Assembly (NCBI GenBank): GCA_964617765.1
Contig: CAZTZY010000019.1
Coordinates: forward strand, 1-36,805
Direction: 5' to 3'
DNA length: 36,805 nucleotides
Source: CAZTZY01 sp964617765
GTDB lineage: Bacteria > Pseudomonadota > Gammaproteobacteria > Pseudomonadales > DT-91
Shown here: positions 7,486 to 14,667 of the stretch, piece after piece
Layout of the letters: each line of letters starts with the position of its first letter
Position numbering within the stretch: position 1 is the stretch's first letter
Made by a program: the position numbers and the translations under genes
The notes under the pieces: generated by a model
What the model was told of the DNA's origin: nothing
Seen by the model: the letters and a program-made list of their open reading frames with translations, nothing else
Databases searched by the model: none

Positions 7486-8622
7486 GTGCAATATCGCTTT
7501 ATAGAAAGCATTAATCATATTGAATCTACCCGCTGGAATGCGGTTGCCGGTAACGAATATCCCTTTTTACGTCATGAATTTTTACGCATTCTTGAAGATT
7601 CAGGCAGTGTTTGTGCGGCGCGAGGCTGGCAGCCACAGCATCTTTTAATTGAAGACTCAGGCCAATTGTTAGCTATCTTGCCCTTGTATATTAAAACCCA
7701 TTCTTATGGCGAGTATGTGTTTGACTGGAGCTGGGCAGAAGCCTATCAGCGCCATGGACTGGATTATTATCCCAAACTGGTTTCGGCTATCCCTTACACT
7801 CCCGCGACGGGGCCGCGACTGGCTTTGGCTACGGATGATGTAGCGCAAGTGATATCAATGGTAATGACAGCACTGGAGGAAAAGACCGCTGAGGTGGGTG
7901 CATCGGGTTGGCATGTCTTGTTTCCGCAGCACAGTGAACATGTTTTATGGCAAGGCTCTGGTGCGATGGAACGGCTGGGATGCCAATTCCATTGGCATAA
8001 TAAGGGTTTTAAAGAGTTTGATGATTTTCTGGCTATGTTTTCATCGCGCAAGCGCAAGGATGTTAAAAAAGAAAGGCAGAGAATTGCAGGCAGTGGCATT
8101 CGTATGGCGCGTCTGGGCGGAGACCAAATCTCCAGGGAAGATTGGCAGTGCTTTTACGGATTCTATCGTGATACCTATCTCAAAAAAAGTGGCCATGAAG
8201 GTTACCTGACACCAGATTTTTTTGAGCAATTATACGATTTGATGCGTGGGCAACTCTTGCTGGTACTGGCTTATGAAAATGATAAAGCGATTGCCGGCGC
8301 ATTAAATTTTTTCTCTGCTGATACTTTGTATGGTCGTTACTGGGGTGCGAGCAAAGATGTTCCGGGATTGCATTTTGAAACCTGTTACTATCAAGGCATT
8401 GAATTTTGTATTGAACGAGGGTTACAACGGTTTGATGCAGGTGCGCAAGGCGAACATAAAATCCAGCGCGGCTTCGAACCCACATTGACGTATTCCTGTC
8501 ACTGGATACAACACCCGGAATTTCGCCAGGCCATTAAGGTTTTTTTACAAGAGGAGGCCACAACTATCAGGCAATATCAGCTGGATGCGACAACCCTTTT
8601 GCCATTTCGGCAGCGGGAATAG
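7486..8622 (+). CDS. DUF482/FemAB-like (GNAT-fold) protein, COG3146 type
   Basis: The 378-aa protein fits the DUF482 group, sometimes called peptidoglycan biosynthesis/recognition proteins of the FemAB_like or GNAT superfamily. Recognisable segments are the N-terminal NEYPFLRHEFL, the middle TPATGPRL, and the basic stretch FSSRKRKDVKKERQRI. A C-terminal part (GQLLLVLAYENDKAIAGALNFF, then LYGRYWGASKDVPGLHFE) looks like an acyltransferase fold. No reaction is established for the family. The start is GTG at 7486, 3 bp after ubiA, with no strong ribosome-binding site, so translational coupling to ubiA is likely. Confidence 0.85.
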   Translation: MQYRFIESINHIESTRWNAVAGNEYPFLRHEFLRILEDSGSVCAARGWQPQHLLIEDSGQLLAILPLYIKTHSYGEYVFDWSWAEAYQRHGLDYYPKLVSAIPYTPATGPRLALATDDVAQVISMVMTALEEKTAEVGASGWHVLFPQHSEHVLWQGSGAMERLGCQFHWHNKGFKEFDDFLAMFSSRKRKDVKKERQRIAGSGIRMARLGGDQISREDWQCFYGFYRDTYLKKSGHEGYLTPDFFEQLYDLMRGQLLLVLAYENDKAIAGALNFFSADTLYGRYWGASKDVPGLHFETCYYQGIEFCIERGLQRFDAGAQGEHKIQRGFEPTLTYSCHWIQHPEFRQAIKVFLQEEATTIRQYQLDATTLLPFRQRE

Positions 8623-8667
8623 ATAATCATCACCCACTTTGCGTAATTGTAGAAATCAGGATCAGCA

Positions 8668-8850
8668 ATGAATAATTTAATGATTGTTTTAGGGGTTTTG
8701 CTGCTTGGCCTGGTGGTTATCGTGCCATTGGTTGAGCGCTTTGCAAAACCAGCAACACCGGAGAATATGCAGAAATACCACAAGATCTTCCGTATTTTGA
8801 TGGGTGTGATGTTATTGGCTTTGGTGATTCAGTATTTTATGAGGAAGTAA
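8668..8850 (+). CDS. Small two-helix membrane protein (60 aa)
   Basis: The product has two hydrophobic segments (about residues 3-24 and 42-58) joined by a polar loop with FAKPATPENMQKYHK and ends in a basic tail (MRK). It is probably an inner-membrane protein of unknown function. A ribosome-binding site (AGGA) precedes the ATG, the gene is 45 bp downstream of the DUF482 gene, and a strong terminator hairpin follows. These support a real small gene at the end of the ubiC-ubiA transcript. Confidence 0.72.
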   Translation: MNNLMIVLGVLLLGLVVIVPLVERFAKPATPENMQKYHKIFRILMGVMLLALVIQYFMRK

Positions 8851-8855
8851 AACGC

Positions 8856-8887
8856 CATTAATTCCGCAATGCGGAATTAATGTTTTT
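8856..8887. terminator. Perfect 12-bp hairpin terminator, possibly bidirectional
   Basis: CATTAATTCCGC (8856-8867) and GCGGAATTAATG (8871-8882) pair perfectly around the loop AAT, followed by TTTTT on the plus strand. On the minus strand the hairpin is followed by GGCGTTTT. It overlaps the stop codon and last codon of the 58-aa minus-strand gene. Confidence 0.88.
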
Positions 8888-9053
8888 GATTTTCTTGTTC
8901 ATCGCGCCGCTCTTTACCAGAGCGTCTTTCAACACTGGCAGGCAACATTGCATCGGGTATTAAGCGTCGATCTTTTTTTGTTTTCCGTTCTTCCAGTAAC
9001 GCTTCAATTTTTTTTGCTACAACGGGCGCAGCAATTTTTTCGGTTTTGGCCAT
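8877..9053 (-). CDS. Small, highly charged protein of unknown function (58 aa)
   Basis: Starting at the ATG complementary to 9051-9053, the product is 58 aa and rich in Lys, Arg and Glu: KKIEALLEERKTKKDRR in the middle, then VERRSGKERRDEQ near the end. The RRSGKERR segment resembles the basic tails of several small bacterial cytosolic proteins, but I cannot name a family. A GAGGTTGG ribosome-binding site lies just upstream of this ATG. Longer in-frame starts further upstream would add an AT-rich, implausible leader. It is divergent from the LuxR-type regulator gene, with 173 bp between, so the two may share control. Confidence 0.65.
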   Translation of the reverse strand: MAKTEKIAAPVVAKKIEALLEERKTKKDRRLIPDAMLPASVERRSGKERRDEQENQKH

Positions 9054-9226
9054 TATTCCAACCTCTGTGATAGGTATTTTGCTCTTTGATTGTAGGTAAG
9101 ATTTGATTTTTTGCCTTAAAAAATACCGATCAAATACAAACATTAACAAATTGCTATACTTTATTATTCCATAATCATATAATAAACAAACAATTATGAT
9201 TTTTTGGAAATAAAGGATATCCAAAC

Positions 9227-10375
9227 ATGGACCGTAGAGCAATTTCTCCGCCAACAAGATTCGACAGCCTGATTAATAATCCCTATGCCACATTACTGGA
9301 AAGCCTTTATGCCATTCTTTGGAATCATGACGGTTTTGAAAGCTTTCTGAGCAGTTTGAAAGACCAGGCACATAGTTTCTCTGCAGCACTGATGGTGGTT
9401 CCTCGCGATTCAAGAAAAAAACATTGGGGTTGGAGTGCCGGCATTCCAGCCAATTTCGAAGGATGGCCTCAAGAGAGTAGAGATACCAATATTCACCAGA
9501 TGCGGTCATTGCACGGTGATATAGAGGGATTTATTGCCGCCAGTTTGTGCTTGAAGAGTGTTGAAATTATTGACTCGGTATCGGATGCAGTGAAGCCCTG
9601 GTTTCAAGAACAGGCTATCGTTGATGCAGCATGCCTATTGATTGAATACTCAGAGGATGAATATTTATTTCTGGTATTGATGCGTAACGAGAGCGAGGGA
9701 GTATTCAATGAAGGAGATATTCACCAGCTCAATTTTTTGGTGCCATTTATTAAGCGAACTGCACAACTTTACGTAAAGATTCATCGTCAGCAAAAAACAC
9801 ATGATGCCTTGATTGGTGCAGTGCGTTCCTTGTCACAAGCAACCATAGTGCTTAACGAGTTGCTGGAAGTGCAGTATATCAATCCGGCAGCAGAAGTTGC
9901 GCTGGAAAGTTCACCAGTGCTAGAGATTATCAATAATAAGCTGGTCATCCAAGAGCCCGTTGCCTATCAGCAATTATTGGCAGAGGTAGCCGATTTGACC
10001 GGTCTCGCTGACAAGACTACCTTGAATGCCAGAGGGACAGTGACCATTCCACAAGGCAAACAATCTATTTCCATAACGCTGACCTCGGCCGCAGGAAAAA
10101 TCAGAATTAACCATTCTAAAATGGTGTTAGTGCAAATTTTTCATCCCGATCGACCCTTGCTCAAGGCGGGATATATTCAGAAAGTACTTAATATCAGCCA
10201 AACCGAGGCGGTATTGTGCCAACTGCTGGTGAATGGTTACTCATTGAAAGAAATAGCCAATAAACGCGACGTGAGTATCCATACCGTGCGCGAGCAAATA
10301 CGGCAAATTTATCAAAAAACGGGATATAAGCGTCAAGCGGAGCTGGTGGCAGGCATAATGCACGCGGCGGCCTGA
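9227..10375 (+). CDS. LuxR-family transcriptional regulator
   Basis: This 382-aa regulator has a C-terminal LuxR/FixJ helix-turn-helix at about 318-378 (LNISQTEAVLCQLLVNGYS, then LKEIANKRDVSIHTVREQIR). The sequence before it shows no acyl-homoserine-lactone domain that I recognise. A PAS-like segment can be suspected around 205-245 (ATIVLNELLEVQYINPAAEVA), and the N-terminal 190 residues have no clear domain. The layout is that of a stand-alone sensor/regulator with an unknown signal. The ATG has an AAAGGA ribosome-binding site. The upstream AT-rich gap holds a 7-bp dyad (AATCATA 9173-9179, TATGATT 9195-9201) that could be its own operator. Confidence 0.85.
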   Translation: MDRRAISPPTRFDSLINNPYATLLESLYAILWNHDGFESFLSSLKDQAHSFSAALMVVPRDSRKKHWGWSAGIPANFEGWPQESRDTNIHQMRSLHGDIEGFIAASLCLKSVEIIDSVSDAVKPWFQEQAIVDAACLLIEYSEDEYLFLVLMRNESEGVFNEGDIHQLNFLVPFIKRTAQLYVKIHRQQKTHDALIGAVRSLSQATIVLNELLEVQYINPAAEVALESSPVLEIINNKLVIQEPVAYQQLLAEVADLTGLADKTTLNARGTVTIPQGKQSISITLTSAAGKIRINHSKMVLVQIFHPDRPLLKAGYIQKVLNISQTEAVLCQLLVNGYSLKEIANKRDVSIHTVREQIRQIYQKTGYKRQAELVAGIMHAAA

Positions 10376-10456
10376 TGACACAGTTGGCTTAACACTTGCG
10401 ATAAATGTGGTATTTGCGTAAGGTCGCACCATCCAACATTGAGTCAGGTTAAAGCC

Positions 10457-11179
10457 ATGAATAGACCAAGCGGCCGTGCGCCGAATGAATTACGTCCAAT
10501 CAAGATTACCCGCCATTACACCCGTCATGCAGAAGGATCCGTGTTAGTAGAATTTGGCGACACCAAGGTGCTTTGCAACGCATCGGTAGCATCTTCTGTG
10601 CCTGGTTTTTTGCGCGGTACGGGCAAGGGTTGGGTGACAGCGGAATATGGCATGTTACCTCGCTCGACAGGGTCTCGTATGGATCGTGAGGCGGCAAAAG
10701 GCAAACAAGGCGGGCGCACGGTGGAAATCCAGCGACTCATTGGTCGGTCATTGCGGGCAGTGGTTGATTTAGAAGCGCTGGGGGAAATCAGTATTACGGT
10801 AGATTGTGATGTGATTCAGGCAGATGGAGGTACGCGTACAGCATCGATAACGGGTGCATGTGTGGCGCTGGCTGATGCATTGAATGTCCTGGTTGCACAA
10901 GGAAAAATTGCCAAAAGCCCATTATTATCCATGGTTGCGGCCGTTTCTGTGGGTATATATGAGGGTCACATTGTACTGGATCTGGATTATCCCGAAGATT
11001 CTGTGGCTGAAACGGATATGAATGTAGTCATGACATCAAAAGGCGGTTTTGTAGAAGTGCAAGGAACGGCAGAAGGGGCGCCATTCAGTGCCGAACAGCT
11101 TAATGGTTTATTAGAAGTGGCCAAAAAAGGGATTGAGGAACTGATGGTTTTACAGATGGAGAGTTTGGCTAAGGCATAG
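10457..11179 (+). CDS. rph: Ribonuclease PH
   Basis: The 240-aa product matches RNase PH in length (E. coli 238 aa) and sequence. It begins MNRPSGRAPNELRPIKITRH, followed by EGSVLVEFGDTKVLCNASV and the RNase PH signature region with SRMDREAAKGKQGGRT and IQRLIGRSLRA. The enzyme uses phosphate to trim tRNA 3' ends. An upstream in-frame TTG at 10439 would add six residues, but the ATG agrees with the family start and has AGG nine bases ahead. A terminator separates it from the convergent crc gene, the arrangement seen in pseudomonads. Confidence 0.96.
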   Translation: MNRPSGRAPNELRPIKITRHYTRHAEGSVLVEFGDTKVLCNASVASSVPGFLRGTGKGWVTAEYGMLPRSTGSRMDREAAKGKQGGRTVEIQRLIGRSLRAVVDLEALGEISITVDCDVIQADGGTRTASITGACVALADALNVLVAQGKIAKSPLLSMVAAVSVGIYEGHIVLDLDYPEDSVAETDMNVVMTSKGGFVEVQGTAEGAPFSAEQLNGLLEVAKKGIEELMVLQMESLAKA

Positions 11180-11204
11180 AAAGAGTAGTACGAGCTTAAA
11201 AAAG

Positions 11205-11229
11205 AAAAGCGCATTTATGCGCTTTTTTT
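11205..11229. terminator. Bidirectional rho-independent terminator between rph and crc
   Basis: AAAAGCGCAT (11205-11214) pairs with ATGCGCTTTT (11217-11226), with a T-run after it and an A-run before it. It serves rph on the plus strand. On the minus strand it overlaps the last codons and stop of crc. Confidence 0.9.
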
Positions 11230-11998
11230 ATATCGGCTCATCATCAAAATGGAAATCGTAATCCATGATCACCGGTGCATGAGAGGAAAATGCTTGTTTC
11301 TTATAAATTGCGCCATATTCAATCAGTGACTTTAATCCAGGTGAAACCAGCTGAAAGTCGATGCGTTGACCGTTTGTGCGATTCTCATCTGGCCACCAGG
11401 TAAATTCATCGTTATCCGTATTTACTTCGCGAAAAGCATCAACATAACCACATTGATGCGTAACTTCGTCCAGCCAGCGACGTTCCGATAATAAAAAGCC
11501 GGGTTCATCATCATTGACGTGATGCTGTGTGTCATTCGCGTTATGGGCAATATGCCAGTTACCGGCAAAAATGAATTCCCGGCGTTTATTGCGGATTTTT
11601 TCAAAATGGGCCTGTAATAATGATAAAAAAAGAGACTTCCTTTCCATGGAGACTGGATCATCGGAGGTTGAGCGAGGAACTAAAATGGAGCCAATACTGA
11701 TTTCATCAAAATCAGCCTGTATAAAACGTGCTTCCTGATCAAAATCATTAAAGCCCAGGCCTGTCATGATGGCTTTGGGCAGTTTTCGTGAATAGATTGC
11801 AACGCCATTGCTGCGATCTGGAGTATCAAAAAAATAACCAAAATAGCCCTCAGGGAAAAACGTGTCACCCAAGTCATATTCTTGGGCACGCAGATCTTGA
11901 ATACAGATAAAATCGGCATCCTGAGTTTTAACCCACTCAAAGAAACCTTTTTTTTCAGCAGATTTTAGTCCATCTGCAGAGAAATTGATGATGCGCAT
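11228..11998 (-). CDS. crc: Crc-like catabolite repression control protein (ExoIII-fold, degenerate active site)
   Basis: The 256-aa protein has the exonuclease III/EEP fold and matches Pseudomonas Crc along its length: MRIINFSADG start, FICIQDLRAQ, GFLLSERRWLDEV, FTWWPDENR, and SSHAPVIMDYDF at the end. Key nuclease residues are changed from ExoIII by alignment: Asn7 to Ser7, Glu34 to Asp35, the GDxN box to GNWH (147-149), and Asp258 to Ser239. Asp214 and His240 remain. This fits Crc, which in Pseudomonas is not a nuclease but assists Hfq in blocking translation of catabolic mRNAs. Position next to rph and divergent from pyrE is the same as in Pseudomonas. Regulatory function is inferred from homology. 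Confidence 0.88.
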   Translation of the reverse strand: MRIINFSADGLKSAEKKGFFEWVKTQDADFICIQDLRAQEYDLGDTFFPEGYFGYFFDTPDRSNGVAIYSRKLPKAIMTGLGFNDFDQEARFIQADFDEISIGSILVPRSTSDDPVSMERKSLFLSLLQAHFEKIRNKRREFIFAGNWHIAHNANDTQHHVNDDEPGFLLSERRWLDEVTHQCGYVDAFREVNTDNDEFTWWPDENRTNGQRIDFQLVSPGLKSLIEYGAIYKKQAFSSHAPVIMDYDFHFDDEPI

Positions 11999-12182
11999 TG
12001 TTACTTTTAAGCCTTGTTACAGGAATGTTTAAAAACTGGAACTCAATTTTTTTATTATCATTAGCTCACTAATCATCATCAAATTATTGAATTTCAATGA
12101 AAAAACAGGCTTATAAGTGAGTGTTGGGTGATGTATTATACCATGATAGCCCAAACGCAAAAATTATACTTATGTCACGTTT

Positions 12183-12830
12183 ATGAAAACATACCAAAAA
12201 GACTTTATTGAGATTGCTATTGCGTCAAAAGCGTTATGTTTTGGTGAATATCAGCTTAAGTCAGGTCGTAAAAGCCCTTATTTTTTTAATGCCGGTTTAT
12301 TGTATCAAGGTTGTGCATTGGCAGTATTGGCAAAAAGCTATGCGCAGGCAATTATGGATTCAAAACTGCAATTCGACGTTATTTTTGGGCCAGCATATAA
12401 AGGGATTCCCTTGGCTGCGATTACAGCGGTCGCATTATATGACTATCATGGCGTTGATATTCCATTTGCCTATAATCGTAAGGAAAAGAAAAGTCACGGT
12501 GAGGGCGGTCAGCTGGTAGGGTCGTCACTTGCCGGCAAAAAAGTTCTGATTATTGATGATGTTATTACGGCAGGTACAGCGATTCGCGAAGTAACAACAT
12601 TACTTGAACAAGAGAAGGCTAAGCTGGCAGGTGTGATTATTGGTTTAAATAGACAAGAGCGAGGTAAAACGGAACTGTCTGCTATCGAGGAGGTCGAAAA
12701 AGACTACAATGTCCCAGTTTTCAGCATTGTTAATTTAAGCCATATTATTCATTATCTTGAGTCAGGCAATGAAAAGGATATCCTGCAGGAAATTCAAAAA
12801 TATCGCGCCTTATACGGGGTGACAGAATGA
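12183..12830 (+). CDS. pyrE: Orotate phosphoribosyltransferase PyrE
   Basis: The 215-aa enzyme transfers ribose-5-phosphate from PRPP to orotate, giving OMP in pyrimidine synthesis. The PRPP-binding motif VLIIDDVITAGTA is at 121-133. The flexible catalytic loop (RKEKKSHGEGG, 99-109) and FGPAYKGIPL (68-77) are intact. The length equals E. coli PyrE within two residues. The gap to the divergent crc (184 bp) is AT-rich, holds a small inverted repeat (ATTGAA-T-TTCAAT, 12086-12098), and must contain both promoters. The stop codon overlaps the start of the next gene (ATGA). Confidence 0.97.
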   Translation: MKTYQKDFIEIAIASKALCFGEYQLKSGRKSPYFFNAGLLYQGCALAVLAKSYAQAIMDSKLQFDVIFGPAYKGIPLAAITAVALYDYHGVDIPFAYNRKEKKSHGEGGQLVGSSLAGKKVLIIDDVITAGTAIREVTTLLEQEKAKLAGVIIGLNRQERGKTELSAIEEVEKDYNVPVFSIVNLSHIIHYLESGNEKDILQEIQKYRALYGVTE

Positions 12831-13438
12831 GAGTAAAGCAGCCGATTTATGTGTTATTGATGACGTTGTTGCTAGCAGATTTAGCTAATGCGGCACCGGC
12901 AACATATTATCGATACAAAGACGCAGAGGGAAATTTGATTATAAGCAATACCATAGAGGCTGAAAATGCATTGTTAGGCTATGAAATTATCAATGCCAGA
13001 GGCCGTTTAATCAAGAAGGTCGATCCGCCACCGTCTAACGAACAGCAGCAAGAAGTTATTAATAAGAAAAAAGCAGCCGCAGCACAAAAAGATTATGATT
13101 TGGCCTTGATGCGTAAATATAGCTTTGTTGGGGATATCGAAGCTGAAAAAAAACGTAAGATGGCAGAGCTGCAGGCAACCCTTTCAATAGTCAAAGGCAA
13201 TTTAACAGGTATCAGGGCTGAATTAGAGGAGCTGTATGCTACGGCAGCGTCCATTGAGCGCGAAGGTAAACCCATTCCTGCACCGCTAACGAAAAAAATT
13301 AAGGATGTAGAATCGGCAGTCATCAGCACGGAAACACTATATCAGTTGCGGCAATCGGAAATGGAAAAATCCAGTCTGGATTATAATGTCGCGATAAAAA
13401 GGTTTCAGGAAATACAAGAACTCCGAGGCAAAAAATAA
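12827..13438 (+). CDS. DUF4124-type periplasmic/secreted protein with coiled coil
   Basis: The 203-aa product has a Sec signal peptide (basic MRVKQ, hydrophobic core, cleavage likely after ANA at about residue 22). A short DUF4124-like domain follows (YYRYKDAEGNLIISNTIE, residues 27-44), then a Lys/Glu/Gln-rich region that looks like coiled coil (about 70-200). DUF4124 proteins are common, mostly periplasmic and of unknown function. The start overlaps the pyrE stop by 4 bp. An RND adaptor gene follows after 29 bp. The context suggests an envelope role next to the pump, but this is inference. Confidence 0.85.
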   Translation: MRVKQPIYVLLMTLLLADLANAAPATYYRYKDAEGNLIISNTIEAENALLGYEIINARGRLIKKVDPPPSNEQQQEVINKKKAAAAQKDYDLALMRKYSFVGDIEAEKKRKMAELQATLSIVKGNLTGIRAELEELYATAASIEREGKPIPAPLTKKIKDVESAVISTETLYQLRQSEMEKSSLDYNVAIKRFQEIQELRGKK

Positions 13439-13467
13439 CAGTAGTTAACAAGGTGTAAATAGACAGA

Positions 13468-14667
13468 ATGAAAGTAAAACTTTTTCAATACCAATGGCTG
13501 CTTGCTTTGGTAATTATATTGGCAGCAGTTGGCATTTCCTTGACCATGCAACAAGCTACTCCACCGGTCGACATTGTAAAAGAAGAGCTAAAATTACCTG
13601 AATTCATGGTAGTTGAGTTGCAGCCTCAAACAGTAACAATCCCAGTGTTAACTCAGGGGCTTGTAGAGCCACGAACAAAAATACGATTAGTATCAGAGGT
13701 TAATGGCAGGGTCATTGGCGCTGCTGAAAACTGGGTAAATGGGGGATTTTTCAAAAAAGGAGAAATCATATTAAGCGTAGAAGATTACTACTATCAAAAT
13801 CAATTGGCGCGAGCCAAGGCTAATTTTGCTCAGGCAAAAAGCGGTCTGGTTGTAGAAGAGGGATTTTCCTATGTAGCCAAACAAGAGTGGGAAAAACGTA
13901 ATGCTGATGTAGATAACACATCAGCTAAAGCGCTGGCGCTAAGGGAACCTCAGCTGGAATCCATGAAGGCGCAATTTGATGCGGCAAGTGCTGATGTTGT
14001 GTCGGCAGAGCATCTATTGGAAAAGACAAAAATCTCGGCACCATTTGATGGCGTAGTTGCCAATAAAGTGGTTGATGTTGGCCAAACGATTTCCGGCGGA
14101 GTTGGAGTTGCGGATTTATACGCTATTGATGTTGTAGAGATAAGAGTGCCATTAACAGAATCGCAGCAAGCATTTTTGAATTTGCCGGCGCTGAATCAAA
14201 CCACAAAAATAGTCGCAAAAGCCAAATATGATACGCAAAACTCCAAAGACGTCTGGAAAGGGTTTTTGGTGCGGACAGAAGGGGTGTTAGATCCTGTTAC
14301 CAAGGTTCTTAATGGAGTAGTCCAAATAAAGGATCCTTATGGCCTGAATAGCCCGATAAAAAAACCTTTGCGTCTCGGAGCTTTTGTGGAAGTGGAGCTC
14401 GAAGGTAAAAAAATTGACAACATTTTTGTTATACCGCGTCGTCTATTGTATACCGGTGACATTATATGGCTTGTGGATTCAAGCAATAAATTACGATCTA
14501 AGGCAGTAAAGGTTTTGCCGGTGCGTGATGAAAATGTATACATTTATGAAGGTATAAAGGCTGGGGAAAGGATGGTATCAGAAGGCGCTTTCGGATTGAT
14601 TGATGGAAAACTGGTTAAGCCTGTATTGGTCAAAGAAATCGTTGAGAAAAAAGCAGGAAATCAATAA
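13468..14667 (+). CDS. RND efflux pump periplasmic adaptor (membrane fusion protein)
   Basis: This 399-aa adaptor has an N-terminal membrane anchor (residues 9-26) instead of a lipobox. It shows the HlyD/AcrA order: a beta-barrel/lipoyl half (RLVSEVNGRVIGAAENW), an alpha-helical hairpin (about 112-180), the second lipoyl half (TKISAPFDGVVANKVVDVG, a hallmark motif) and a C-terminal membrane-proximal domain. It links an inner-membrane RND pump to an outer-membrane channel. The pump gene starts on the last base of its stop codon (TAATG). No TolC-like channel gene is nearby, so the pump probably borrows one. The substrate is unknown. Confidence 0.93.
   Translation: MKVKLFQYQWLLALVIILAAVGISLTMQQATPPVDIVKEELKLPEFMVVELQPQTVTIPVLTQGLVEPRTKIRLVSEVNGRVIGAAENWVNGGFFKKGEIILSVEDYYYQNQLARAKANFAQAKSGLVVEEGFSYVAKQEWEKRNADVDNTSAKALALREPQLESMKAQFDAASADVVSAEHLLEKTKISAPFDGVVANKVVDVGQTISGGVGVADLYAIDVVEIRVPLTESQQAFLNLPALNQTTKIVAKAKYDTQNSKDVWKGFLVRTEGVLDPVTKVLNGVVQIKDPYGLNSPIKKPLRLGAFVEVELEGKKIDNIFVIPRRLLYTGDIIWLVDSSNKLRSKAVKVLPVRDENVYIYEGIKAGERMVSEGAFGLIDGKLVKPVLVKEIVEKKAGNQ

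Noticed and set aside
9054..9257. Longer N-terminus for the 58-aa protein
   Set aside because: The extension is AT-rich and crosses the divergent promoter region and the LuxR start; the shorter ATG has a ribosome-binding site.
12001..12182. Promoter and CTCACT/AGTGAG long-range repeat upstream of pyrE
   Set aside because: The -35/-10 matches are poor and the repeat arms are 45 bp apart, so no call was made beyond noting the AT-rich gap.
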